Assembly (NCBI GenBank): GCA_934613645.1 | Contig: CAKTTC010000001.1 | Coordinates: 231,755 to 295,754 of the forward strand | Source of the DNA: an uncultured Opitutales bacterium | GTDB taxonomy: Bacteria > Verrucomicrobiota > Verrucomicrobiia > Opitutales > Intestinicryptomonadaceae | DNA: 64,000 nt | Reading direction: 5' to 3' | Shown: piece after piece, positions 52,520 through 60,611 of the stretch | How positions within the stretch are numbered: the stretch's first letter is position 1 | Layout of the letters: every line of letters begins with the position of its first letter | Made by a program: the position numbers and the translations under genes | The notes under the pieces: generated by a model | Told to the model about the DNA's origin: nothing | The model's input: the letters and a program-made list of their open reading frames with translations, nothing else | The model's database searches: none

Positions 52520-53447
52520 AGCCTTCGCTCCCGAGCATTGCGAAATCCTCCCCAACCGAAGAGCCGACAGTAGTGAGCATATCGCCCATGAGAATGCCGC
52601 TTACGCCCGAACGCAACGCCTCGCGCTGGAAGTCTTTTACGAACGCCCTGCCCCCCGCAAACCGAATGTGCGCGCGAGGATTTGCAAGCCTGAAAAGCGC
52701 GAACGCCCGCAGCAGTTCCTCTTTGGAAAGCGGCTCGGCGTTTTCAAGCGGCGTGTTTTTTATGGGCTGCAAAATGTTCACGGGAACGGAGTCCGCCCCC
52801 ACGTCGGCAACGGCAAACGCAAGCTCGGCGCGCTGCGCGAAAGTTTCGCCCATGCCGATTATTCCGCCGCTGCAAATGCTCATTCCCGCGGCTTTGGCGG
52901 CGTTTATTGAGGCTATTTTGTCGGCTATGGTGTGGGTTGTGCACAGTTTCGGGAAGAACGACGGCGCGGTCTCCAAATTGCAGTGGAAACGGCGCATTCC
53001 CGCGGCGTAGAGAATGTCGAACTGCTCGCGGCGCAAAAGCCCGAACGAGCCGCAAAGGTAAAGCCCGTCTATTTCGCGCATTTTTTTGAACGCCTCGGCA
53101 AGCTTGAGGGTGTCGGCGTCGGAGAGCGTTCTTCCGCTTGTCACGAGCGAAAACCTGCGTATGCCGAGCTTCCGCGAACGCCGCGCCTGCTCAACGGCGT
53201 CGTCAGCCGAAACAAGCCCGTAGACCGCGCAACCAGTGGGATTGTGCGCCGACTGCGCGCACCACTTGCAGTTTTCGGAACACTTGCCCGAACGCGCGTT
53301 CATAATGGAACAGGTGTCCACGACGTTGCCGAGATATTTTTTGCGGACGGAATCGGCAAGCGCGCAAAGTTCGTCGAGCGGCGCGGTTTCGGCAACTTCT
53401 ACGATTTCCGAACGTTGCGCGCCTTCGTAGTGGAATTGGTTTTTCAT
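52509..53447 (-). CDS. bioB: Biotin synthase
   Basis: A 312-residue radical-SAM enzyme inserting sulfur into dethiobiotin. The CxxxCxxC cluster motif is Cys56, Cys60 and Cys63 in GKCSENCKWCAQ; the [2Fe-2S] ligands are in the RRFSLVTSGR and RRFHCNLETAP regions. First gene of the bio operon. Upstream on the minus strand, TTGACA (53496-53491) is a good -35, with CATAAT at 53470-53465 as the nearest -10 though 20 bases away. I see no BirA- or BioR-type operator. Confidence 0.95.
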   Translation of the reverse strand: MKNQFHYEGAQRSEIVEVAETAPLDELCALADSVRKKYLGNVVDTCSIMNARSGKCSENCKWCAQSAHNPTGCAVYGLVSADDAVEQARRSRKLGIRRFSLVTSGRTLSDADTLKLAEAFKKMREIDGLYLCGSFGLLRREQFDILYAAGMRRFHCNLETAPSFFPKLCTTHTIADKIASINAAKAAGMSICSGGIIGMGETFAQRAELAFAVADVGADSVPVNILQPIKNTPLENAEPLSKEELLRAFALFRLANPRAHIRFAGGRAFVKDFQREALRSGVSGILMGDMLTTVGSSVGEDFAMLGSEGYEF

Positions 53448-53531
53448 AGCGAATCCAGTTGCCGATTATGCAATATAATAACGACGTTCGTGTCAAGAAA
53501 TTCGAAAAATGCCCGATAGCGAAAAAAATTG

Positions 53532-53560
53532 TTGAACTTTGCGAAAAATGCGGCAATATA
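53532..53560 (+). promoter_or_regulatory. Promoter of rpmG
   Basis: TTGAAC (53532-53537), a 17-base spacer and AATATA (53555-53560), about 33 bases before the rpmG start. It is divergent from the bioB promoter. Confidence 0.55.
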
Positions 53561-53592
53561 CGAAGCTTAATAATTTTTAAAAAGGAATCAAA

Positions 53593-53763
53593 ATGCCAAG
53601 AGAAACAGTTATCATCGAATGCACGGAAGCCCGCAAAGAAGGCAAGTCGCCCTCGCGCTATATGACGACCCGCAACTTCAAGAAGCAGGCCGACAAGGTT
53701 GAAAAGCTCAAATATAACCCGTCGTTGAAGCGTCGCACGCTCCACCGCGAAATCAAGAAATAG
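53593..53763 (+). CDS. rpmG: 50S ribosomal protein L33
   Basis: A 56-residue protein, too short for many gene finders. PRETVIIECTEARKEGKSPS, RYMTTRNFKKQADKVEKLKY and the ending RTLHREIKK match L33 along its length. AAGGA lies about six bases before the ATG. The zinc-binding Cys pairs of the C+ form are absent (only one Cys), so it is the zinc-independent C- type. Single-gene unit with promoter and strong terminator. Usually rpmG lies by secE-nusG or rpmB; here it is alone. Confidence 0.93.
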   Translation: MPRETVIIECTEARKEGKSPSRYMTTRNFKKQADKVEKLKYNPSLKRRTLHREIKK

Positions 53764-53808
53764 TTCCGAGCGGGAACGCGTCCGCAATGCGGGCGAACAA
53801 TTGCTTTG

Positions 53809-53835
53809 CGCACTTCGTTGAAGTGCGTTTTTTTT
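53809..53835 (+). terminator. Strong rho-independent terminator of rpmG
   Basis: CGCACTTC (53809-53816), loop GTT, GAAGTGCG (53820-53827), then eight T. The following 150 bases up to the porin stop at 53984 hold no recognisable gene. Confidence 0.95.
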
Positions 53836-53983
53836 GCGCCCCCGAACGGGATCGGGAGAATCGGAGGAAATCGGGCGAATTGGCGAAGCGAAGTTGTGCG
53901 AACCCGCGCGGCGAAAGCAATCAAAAGCCGAAAAGCCTCGGCGTGGAGGGTGTCCGCGCCCGCGTTGGGGCGTTGCCCGACCG

Positions 53984-55390
53984 CTACAGATTCAGACCGA
54001 ACTGAAGCCCCAAAACAAGCGCGTCGGGATATTCTCCGCCGTTTGTGTTCAGAATGCCCTGCACGTTCGGCTGGACGAAGAAGAAGCGGTTGACTTGAAA
54101 TTTGTAGTTAAGCTCCAGTGCAAATTCGTGCGAATTTCTGCGGACATCTGTAAGCTTGTCGGAAAATTTGCCGTATGCAACGCCGAAGCACAAAACGTCG
54201 TCGGCGCGCGATTCGAACGGGGCGTTGAAAATAAGCCCGCCGTTGACAAATACGGGCATTTCAGCAGTGTCTTCGTTCGGGTTAAACTGCACAACTCCCC
54301 AGACAATCAGACCGCGCAAGTCGCGGTATGAGCTTGAAGTGTTGCGCGAAATATAAGAGCCGTGCGGCGAAGAAAGCTTGGGGTTGCCCAAATTCCAGAG
54401 CATGTAATCGCCCCTGATATATACCGAATAGCTGAAAGTGGAGGCGGTTTCGGAGGAATAGACGTAGGGAACGTTATACCAGTCCAAGGCCACGCCCGCC
54501 GAAATGCTTGCGGGGTTGCGTTGACTGTCGTCGTGGTTGAAGTCCCAGCCGACTTCGAAGTTGGCGTTTACGCCGTCGCCCGCAAAGCTCCAGTCAAGCC
54601 CGTGCTCGGAGGGCGAATCCTGCTCGGCGGTGTTGATTTTGTAGACGCCCGCGCGGAGGTATTGTCCGCCGCTGTGCTCCAAATGAACAAACGCCGCCCA
54701 CGTCCCCGCGGGATACGCGCTCCAACGCTGCTGCTTGAAAATGCCCACGGGGTTGCCGTCGAAGGCGTTGTTTTGGTAGAGCCAGTAGATGGGGCTTGTG
54801 CAGAAGTTGTCGCCCGCGGCGAAGCGACCGAGCTTCAAAAATACGCTCCAGTCGTCGGCGAATTCCTTGTTGTATGACAAATACAGAGCCTGCCAGCGCA
54901 TAACTGGGTCGCCGTAAACCTGCTGGACGGTGAAATTGTTGTTGACGTAATCGCGCGAAAGGTTGTCGCCGAAACGCCACGACCACGTTCCCGCAAGCGA
55001 AAGCCCGTCGAGAGCCTTCAGCTTTGTGAGCTTGCCGAAGTCTATGCCCAAGTCCATATTGACGTTGCTTGCAACCGCCGCCCCGCGCGTGCGCCCTCCA
55101 ACAGGGTTTGAGGCGAAGTTCCCTACGTAGGAAACGGTGGGGACAATTCCGTTGTCTTCAAGAACGTAGCGGCGCATGGGCATTGCATACGGGGCTTCTA
55201 ACCAGTCTTTGAACGACATATCCCACGGATATTTGCGCGTGCCGATTTGGTCGCGATACGTCGCGGCGTGGGCGACGGGCTCTTCGGTGTCGGCGTCGAA
55301 GGTGTCGTCCAAGAAGTAGTTTCGGCGCGCCGAAAAGCAGTCGGCGGCAAGCAGTAAAGTCAAAAGAACGGTAGCTTTCGTCTTAAACAT
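53984..55390 (-). CDS. OprB-type carbohydrate porin
   Basis: A 468-residue outer-membrane β-barrel. Signal peptide MFKTKATVLLTLLLAADCFS, then a plug-like N-terminal segment and about 16 predicted amphipathic strands with regular aromatic girdles (SYVGNFASNPVGGRTRG; GTWAAFVHLEHSGGQYLRAGVY). It ends in FGLNL, a barrel-assembly-type C-terminus slightly off the usual final Phe. The pattern fits OprB (PF04966) porins for glucose and other sugars. AAGGATAATT before its ATG lies inside the upstream phosphoesterase region's end, and the two genes are two bases apart. Fits the carbohydrate-using lifestyle. Confidence 0.8.
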   Translation of the reverse strand: MFKTKATVLLTLLLAADCFSARRNYFLDDTFDADTEEPVAHAATYRDQIGTRKYPWDMSFKDWLEAPYAMPMRRYVLEDNGIVPTVSYVGNFASNPVGGRTRGAAVASNVNMDLGIDFGKLTKLKALDGLSLAGTWSWRFGDNLSRDYVNNNFTVQQVYGDPVMRWQALYLSYNKEFADDWSVFLKLGRFAAGDNFCTSPIYWLYQNNAFDGNPVGIFKQQRWSAYPAGTWAAFVHLEHSGGQYLRAGVYKINTAEQDSPSEHGLDWSFAGDGVNANFEVGWDFNHDDSQRNPASISAGVALDWYNVPYVYSSETASTFSYSVYIRGDYMLWNLGNPKLSSPHGSYISRNTSSSYRDLRGLIVWGVVQFNPNEDTAEMPVFVNGGLIFNAPFESRADDVLCFGVAYGKFSDKLTDVRRNSHEFALELNYKFQVNRFFFVQPNVQGILNTNGGEYPDALVLGLQFGLNL

Positions 55391-55392
55391 AA

Positions 55393-56226
55393 TTATCCTT
55401 TCGGCTTAATCGTTAAAATTGTAAACTCGGGCGGACAAAAAAAGCGAATCGGCAGACGGCTTACGCCAAGCCCCGCCGAGGTGTGGAACGTGCGCCCGCC
55501 CTCCACCGACACGCCCGAAACAAGCCTGCGCGGAACATTTGCAACGGGCATAACGTTTCCGAAAAACGGAAGCCGAACCTGTCCGCCGTGCGTGTGCCCC
55601 GCCAAAACAAGCCCGACGCCTTGGGGGATTTCGCGGTAGACGCTCGGGTTGTGCGTCAGAAAAACGACGGGCGCGCCGGCGGGGATTCCGCGCATGGCCG
55701 CCGAGAACGAGTAGTCGGAAGTTTGGGGGTCGTCTATCCCCGCAAGGTAGAACGAGCCGCGCGGAGTGGAAATTTTTCTGTTGTTGTTGCAGATAATTTC
55801 AACGCCCGACGCGCGCAAAATTTTTTCGATTTTCGCCTTGCCGTATTTGATGTCGTGGTTACCGAAAATCCCGAACTTGCCAAGCGGCGCGCGGAAAGCC
55901 GAAAGGTATTCTACAAGCCTTTCCTCGGGCGCGGGGGCGCGGTAGAAGTAGCCGTTGGTGTAGTCGCCCAAGAAGATGATTATGTCGGGCTTTTGGGCGT
56001 TGACGGCGGAAACAATGCGCTTGGCGCGCCAGTGTTCCTGCGGCGTCGCGCCCGCGTGAATGTCGGCAACAACAGCTATTTTTATTTCTTCAAGGCCTTT
56101 GGGCGCGCCCTCAATGGCTACGTCCACCTTGCGCGTTTCAAGCAAAATGTATGGTTCAACAACAACTCCCCACAGCCAAAACAAAACCGCGAGAAGCAGG
56201 AGCGAAACTGCATAGCGTTTTTTCAT
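55393..56226 (-). CDS. Membrane-anchored calcineurin-like metallophosphoesterase (YkuE/LpxG-like)
   Basis: A 277-residue protein with one N-terminal helix (about 5-25) and a metallophosphoesterase domain: AVVADIHAG, FLGDYTNG, FGNHD, LTHNP and LAGHTHGGQVRLP supply the full di-metal site. Architecture matches YkuE-type proteins and chlamydial LpxG, the UDP-2,3-diacylglucosamine hydrolase of lipid A synthesis in a sister phylum. Assignment to lipid A is inference; generic phosphodiesterase is the safe call. The start at 56226 is set by the hydrophobic N-terminus. It precedes the porin gene. Confidence 0.82.
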   Translation of the reverse strand: MKKRYAVSLLLLAVLFWLWGVVVEPYILLETRKVDVAIEGAPKGLEEIKIAVVADIHAGATPQEHWRAKRIVSAVNAQKPDIIIFLGDYTNGYFYRAPAPEERLVEYLSAFRAPLGKFGIFGNHDIKYGKAKIEKILRASGVEIICNNNRKISTPRGSFYLAGIDDPQTSDYSFSAAMRGIPAGAPVVFLTHNPSVYREIPQGVGLVLAGHTHGGQVRLPFFGNVMPVANVPRRLVSGVSVEGGRTFHTSAGLGVSRLPIRFFCPPEFTILTIKPKG

Positions 56227-56343
56227 AACCAACACCGCAAATATTGCCCGCGCGGCGGAAAAAAAACAAACTTTTTTTGAGTGTATGGAAGAATTTTCTT
56301 GCACCAAACGGAAATTTCGTGTGGTATGTAGGCTTTACAAAAA

Positions 56344-56434
56344 GGAGAGGTGGCAGAGTGGCCGATTGCGCTGGTTTGCTAAACCGGTGTAGGGAGTTAA
56401 ACCCCTACCGTGAGTTCGAATCTCATCCTCTCCG
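56344..56434 (+). tRNA. tRNA-Ser (anticodon GCT)
   Basis: Acceptor GGAGAGG (56344-56350) pairs with CCTCTCC (56427-56433), discriminator G56434. The anticodon loop is TTTGCTAAA, and a long variable arm (GTAGGG/CCCTAC) is the class II hallmark of tRNA-Ser. T loop GTTCGAATC. CCA is not encoded. A possible promoter has TTGCAC at 56299-56304 and TGGTAT at 56322-56327. Confidence 0.97.
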
Positions 56435-56450
56435 ATTTGTAAAAATATTT

Positions 56451-56483
56451 GGACGAATCCGCTCGGGTTCGTCCGTTTTTTTT
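56451..56483 (+). terminator. Rho-independent terminator of tRNA-Ser
   Basis: GGACGAATCC (56451-56460), loop GCTC, GGGTTCGTCC (56465-56474), then G and eight T. A ten-pair stem with one wobble. Confidence 0.93.
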
Positions 56484-56623
56484 GTTTACCCCGCCCCGAA
56501 ACCGCAGATTGTGCGGGCTGAAGCCGAATGCAGACCGCCGCGAAAAAAATAAAAAATCGCGAAACATTCGCAAAAGCCTGCGCGTTTAGCCGTGATATAA
56601 CACGACAAACAAAGGAAACGCCC

Positions 56624-57600
56624 ATGAAAAAAAATCTGGTAAAAATCGCGCTGATTTCGTTGATTGCAATTTTTGCGGCGGGCAGCTTTGCGGCTTCGCC
56701 CAACAAAGACGCAAAACAATTCAAATACAGTTCGACTGTCGAAAAAGAGCGTCCGCAGCTAAACGAGGCAACCAAAAAACTCATAGCAGCCTACCGCGCA
56801 AATCCCACAAAAGAAAATCTGAAGGCGTTGCGCAAACAGGTTGAACTGAACTACGACGCCGTCATTGCCGCAAGAAGGCGAAGCTTGAAGAGCTTAAGCG
56901 CACCGCAAAGCACTCCTCGAAAATCGCCGAAATGCAGGAGATTGTAAATGACGTAATCAAGGACAGGGAAAACCGAATCGAACAAAGTATGCGCCGCTTC
57001 ACCGACCCGCGTTTGCGCCCCGACGCGCGCCGAACAACCGACGGATTTCTGCCCGTGCTGGGCGCGGCGCAAAACGTCTACATTGCCTACACGCCCGTTA
57101 CCAACGCCGAATTTGCAAAATTCGTAAAGGCTACAAACGCAAAAGCCCCCGAAAGCTGGAAAGGTTCTACGCCGCCCGCCGACAAGCTCGACCACCCAGT
57201 TGTGGGCATTTGCTTCGACACCGCCGTTAAATACTGCAACTGGCTTTCACGAAACGACAAAAAAGCCGTTTACAGGCTTCCGACCGAGACCGAATGGGAA
57301 TACGCCGCAGGGCATATGCCCAAAGACGCCGACTTCAACTGCGGCGAACACAACGGCACAACTTCGGTGAAAGCCTACGCCAAAACGCTGTCGGCGTGCG
57401 GCGCGGTAGATATGTGGGGCAACTGCTGGGAGATGACTTCCACAAAAGCAGGAAGCGGCTCAAAAACGCTGATAAAAGTAAAGGGCGGCTCGTGGCGTTC
57501 GAACAGAATGGACTGCCGAACGGAATATCGCGGGGAAACAAGACCCGCCGCTTCCCCCTCCGAAGACGTGGGCTTCAGGGTTGTCCGCGAAACGAAATGA
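56624..57600 (+). pseudogene. Secreted SUMF1/FGE-type sulfatase-modifying-factor domain protein, frame broken
   Basis: The 5' frame starts at ATG 56624 (AAGGA upstream) with signal peptide MKKNLVKIALISLIAIFAAG and reads to 56947, but after VIAA near 56872 it turns into non-sensible Arg/Ser-rich sequence. In the -1 frame the same DNA reads KAKLEELKRTAKHSSKIAEM and continues in an open frame to 57600 with a SUMF1-like domain: TPVTNAEFAKFV, AVKYCNWLS, YRLPTETEWEYAA, WGNCWEMT, KGGSW and VGFRVV. Inserting one A at GCAAGAAGG (about 56870-56878) restores a 326-residue secreted protein. Either a recent mutation, an assembly error or a frameshift. The FGE-fold domain itself looks intact, but catalytic Cys of true FGE are not evident. 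Confidence 0.8.
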
Positions 57601-57603
57601 CGC

Positions 57604-57644
57604 AAAAAAAGCGGGAGGTTCGGCAGTTGCCGACGCCCCGTTTT
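57604..57644. terminator. Bidirectional terminator between SUMF1-like gene and PepSY-like gene
   Basis: TCGGCA/TGCCGA with outer CGGG/CCCG (57612-57640). TTTTC follows on the plus strand and seven T (57610-57604) on the minus strand, serving the two convergent genes. Confidence 0.6.
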
Positions 57645-57708
57645 CAAGCCCGAATCAAGCCGAACCGCCCGAGCCGAGCCGCAAAGCTTCCGCATTGCGC
57701 GGAAAGTT

Positions 57709-58146
57709 TTAATCCAAGCCGATGAAAATGTAGTTTTGGTTGAACTTCAACTCGCTATTGGTGGCGAGTTTTACCTTGTAGCCGTAGGATTCCTTTTCAA
57801 GCCCGATTACGGGCGAACCCTTGAAGTTTTCGGCAATGTATTTGGTGATTCTGTCGGGAATGAGCTCGGACGGAACAACCGACGTTTTTGCGCTGACTTC
57901 CTTCCAGTTTCCGTCGGAATCGAATTCTATCTTCGTGCCGTCGGTAAACACTACTTTGTAGCCCTCGGTTATCGAGCCGAAGAGCATTGTCTCCTTCTGC
58001 GCGGAGGCTATTTTCTTCCCCTTGAAAGTTGCGTTGGAAAACTCCTGCGCCGACTGCGGAAGTTCGCCGAAAGTTATTACTTTGTCTTCCGCGTTTGCCG
58101 CAACGGCGGAAGCGAAAATTGCAAATGCAACCAAAATTTTTTTCAT
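57709..58146 (-). CDS. Secreted PepSY-like (DUF2874) protein
   Basis: A 145-residue exported protein: signal peptide MKKILVAFAIFASAVAANA, then two tandem BLIP-like α/β repeats: GSITEGYKVVFTDGTKIEFD followed by YGYKVKLATNSELKFN. This is the PepSY-like pattern (PF11396), common in gut Bacteroidetes and Verrucomicrobia, of unknown function, proposed to bind or inhibit periplasmic partners. AAAGGACG lies about seven bases before the ATG. Monocistronic. Confidence 0.85.
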   Translation of the reverse strand: MKKILVAFAIFASAVAANAEDKVITFGELPQSAQEFSNATFKGKKIASAQKETMLFGSITEGYKVVFTDGTKIEFDSDGNWKEVSAKTSVVPSELIPDRITKYIAENFKGSPVIGLEKESYGYKVKLATNSELKFNQNYIFIGLD

Positions 58147-58290
58147 AAAAAACGTCCTTTTTTATTAAGTTAGGAGGGCAATTCTACGCAGGCGCGGCGC
58201 ACTGTCAATATTTTCCCGAGCGGGGCGCGGCAAAAATTTTTCGGATTGAAATCTTCGGTATTGCTGCGCGTTTTGCAAAAACCGCCCCTC

Positions 58291-58318
58291 TTGACAAAAA
58301 CAAAAAATGCCATACAAT
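58291..58318 (+). promoter_or_regulatory. Near-consensus σ70 promoter of the 48-residue gene
   Basis: TTGACA (58291-58296), a 16-base spacer and TACAAT (58313-58318), with a leader of about 17 bases before the ATG at 58342. One of the best promoters in the window. Confidence 0.75.
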
Positions 58319-58341
58319 GCACCGAATATTTTTTCAAAGCT

Positions 58342-58488
58342 ATGGCAGACGATTCAAAACCTAAAGACACATCGCGCGAATGCGGCAAGGGCGAAACAAT
58401 CAGGCGCGGCGCAAACATTCAAAAGTTCGTGGACAACTACGACAGGATTTTCCGCAAGCCCGCAAAGCGCGCGAAAAAATCGAAATAG
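58342..58488 (+). CDS. Small basic protein of 48 residues, unknown function
   Basis: ADDSKPKDTSRECGKGETIR and RGANIQKFVDNYDRIFRKPA, then a Lys/Arg-rich end. Polar, no signal peptide, no membrane segment, one Cys; probably cytoplasmic and possibly nucleic-acid binding by charge. It is supported by a near-consensus promoter, codon use like its neighbours and a terminator 60 bases after its stop. No clear Shine-Dalgarno site. I do not recognise the family. Confidence 0.65.
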   Translation: MADDSKPKDTSRECGKGETIRRGANIQKFVDNYDRIFRKPAKRAKKSK

Positions 58489-58546
58489 CCCGAACGGGCA
58501 AAAAACAACGCCTTCTTCCGCGCAAAATTTGTCGGGAGCGGGCACA

Positions 58547-58576
58547 AAAAAAAGCGGAGGCAACTCCGCTTTTTTG
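58547..58576. terminator. Bidirectional rho-independent terminator
   Basis: GCGGAG (58555-58560), loop GCAA, CTCCGC (58565-58570). Six T follow on the plus strand and eight T (58554-58547) on the minus strand, so it ends both the small gene and the convergent secreted protein gene. Confidence 0.9.
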
Positions 58577-58593
58577 TTTTGTGTGTGCCGATT

Positions 58594-60384
58594 TTAGAAC
58601 AGCCACGCCCAGAATGAGCGCGGGAACAATTCGTAGGACATCGGCTTTACCGATTTGCCCCTGTATTCAAAGGGTTTGTCGGTGTAGTTGCAGACCATTT
58701 CCTCGCCGTTCGAGTATTTTGTAAGGAAGACGTCCTTGGCAATTTCCTTGTGGTCTTCCATGAAGAAATACTGGAGGTGGCGGCGTTTCATATAGTCGTC
58801 GTAGGCGCGCTTCATCGGCGAAAAGTCCTTGCTTTTGTAGTCGATGTAGTAGAACGAGGGGCGGCCGCCGAACTCAATCATCTTCAGGAAACGCTTTTCG
58901 GTGTCGCCGAGGTATGTGTATGATTTGTTGCTGTCGGAGAACTTCTCGTTTTCGCGCGGATAGGAGGCGTCGATTGTCGAGTAGAAAGGCCCGCCGCTGA
59001 GCATTATGCCGTGGTAGGCAATCTGCCAAACGGGAACGACTTTCTTGACGAACTTCGGGTTGCGCGCGTCGCCGCCCGTCCAGACTACATAGAGGGCGTA
59101 ATCGGTAACGTCGGCGATGTGGTCAACGCCGCATTCCGAGCTGTAGCCGCCGAAAGCGTCGATGTATTTCTGCGAAATCTTGCGCTGCCATTCAGCCATC
59201 TGCTTTCTGTTGTTGGGGTGGAGCGGATTATGGCAGGGCGAGGGAATGCGCGCCGTGACAACGTCAACGTGCTGGACGCCGTCAAGCCCGAGCTTTTTCA
59301 GTCCCAAAATATCCTCGTCAATCCATCTGTCGTTTACCACTTGGAAACAGGTGAAATAGACCTGTCCGCCGGGGAGCATTGTGTATTTGTATTCGTTGCC
59401 GTTGATGTCCCAAGCAACGTCCCATTTGTTGTAGCGCGCCGAACTTTTTACGGCGTCGTGGTTGTTGCCGTGGGTAGTCATCTGGAAGCCGATACTCTTG
59501 CCGAAATTGATAGTTTCAATCATTCCCTTTTCGCCGCCAAGCTCCTCGGGAATCGGGAACAAGTCCGGATACGGGCCGTCGTGTCCGCCCTTTTGCCAAC
59601 CGACGAAGCAGAATTCGACATCGTCCATACCCGCTTTCTTGATGCGGTCGAGAGCCTGACGCCCCTCTTCGAACGTGTATTGGACAGTCATGGGAATATC
59701 CGCCCACTTTGTGTGGTGCACGCCCCTGCGCACGCGAGTGGAAAACTTGATGCGCACGTAAATTGATTCCGCCGCCTTTTTGAGCGTTTTGTTGCCCTTT
59801 ACGCGCTCCGCCAACGGGCGGACTTTGCCCTTGGAAAGCTGGTAGTTTCGGTATGCCCTGCCTACGCCCGCGTAGGTTGCGTCGTCGCCTTCGAGTTTAT
59901 GGAAGTCTACAATAACGTCTTCGTAGGGGTCGAACTGAATGTCCTTGATTTTAAAACGCGGGAAAACTTCGTATTTTCCGTTCTTTGCCTGCGCTACCTG
60001 AACGGTTTCCATGTCAAGCCCCTTGACTATTGCCGCAGCCGCGCCGCGGGGAGTTTTGAAACCGAGCAAAGCCATGCGGCGGACGCTTTCATACTTGCCG
60101 TTGTCCTCGGTGAATTCGATATACGAACCGTCCGAAAGCACATACCAGCCCGCTTCGCCCTTCTGGGCTTGGGCTGCGTCGGCTATAACGTCGAGAAATA
60201 CCGTTTCGCGGGGAATTTCGCGGACGGGAACGCGCGCGCGGAAAACGCCCTGTCCGACTTCCTCCAGCTTGATTTTCCTTGTTTCGATTTTATTGTTCGG
60301 CAAGGTCAGACGAACCGTTGCGGTGTCGAACGCAAAAAGCGTTGCCGCAAACATTGCCGACATAATTATTGCGAGTTTTTTCAT
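58594..60384 (-). CDS. Large secreted protein, putative TIM-barrel glycosidase (DUF5696/GH101-like layout)
   Basis: A 596-residue exported protein: signal peptide MKKLAIIMSAMFAATLFA, a β-rich N-terminal domain (about 20-215), a region reading as a (β/α)8 barrel (about 215-520) and a short β tail. The barrel begins ADIPMTVQYTF, then DDVEFCFVGWQKGGHDGPYP, GFQMTTHGNNHDA and GLDGVQHVDVV, with acidic residues at strand ends like retaining glycosidases. I have seen this pattern in proteins carrying DUF5696; substrate unknown. Its 5' leader (60385-60480) contains AGGAGGAGG about 45 bases before the ATG, too far to be its own ribosome site. Monocistronic. Confidence 0.6.
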   Translation of the reverse strand: MKKLAIIMSAMFAATLFAFDTATVRLTLPNNKIETRKIKLEEVGQGVFRARVPVREIPRETVFLDVIADAAQAQKGEAGWYVLSDGSYIEFTEDNGKYESVRRMALLGFKTPRGAAAAIVKGLDMETVQVAQAKNGKYEVFPRFKIKDIQFDPYEDVIVDFHKLEGDDATYAGVGRAYRNYQLSKGKVRPLAERVKGNKTLKKAAESIYVRIKFSTRVRRGVHHTKWADIPMTVQYTFEEGRQALDRIKKAGMDDVEFCFVGWQKGGHDGPYPDLFPIPEELGGEKGMIETINFGKSIGFQMTTHGNNHDAVKSSARYNKWDVAWDINGNEYKYTMLPGGQVYFTCFQVVNDRWIDEDILGLKKLGLDGVQHVDVVTARIPSPCHNPLHPNNRKQMAEWQRKISQKYIDAFGGYSSECGVDHIADVTDYALYVVWTGGDARNPKFVKKVVPVWQIAYHGIMLSGGPFYSTIDASYPRENEKFSDSNKSYTYLGDTEKRFLKMIEFGGRPSFYYIDYKSKDFSPMKRAYDDYMKRRHLQYFFMEDHKEIAKDVFLTKYSNGEEMVCNYTDKPFEYRGKSVKPMSYELFPRSFWAWLF

Positions 60385-60611
60385 ATCAGTGATTAGTTTT
60401 CTGTTTGTGTTGTTGAAAAAGGCGTTTGCCCTCCTCCTAAAATAGACAACCCGACAACTTCCGTCGAGTCAAGTTTTTAATGCCGCGCAAATGCAAACTG
60501 AATGCGCAAATGCCGATACACAGCGCAAACGCCGCCGCGCCGAAGCCCCAAGCTGAATTGAAGCGCGCCGAAGCCCGCCGCGCAAGCGTTGCGAATTCGG
60601 GCGGAACAAGG

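Noticed and set aside
53448..53592. BirA or BioR operator upstream of bioB
   Set aside because: No TTGTAAACC-type or TTATCTATAA-type palindrome; only weak partial symmetry.
56860..56890. Programmed -1 frameshift in the SUMF1-type gene
   Set aside because: No X XXY YYZ heptamer or obvious stimulatory hairpin at the junction; a one-base deletion explains it more simply.
60425..60445. AGGAGGAGG in the leader of the 596-residue secreted protein as a ribosome-binding site for a leader peptide
   Set aside because: No start codon at proper spacing followed by a meaningful short frame.
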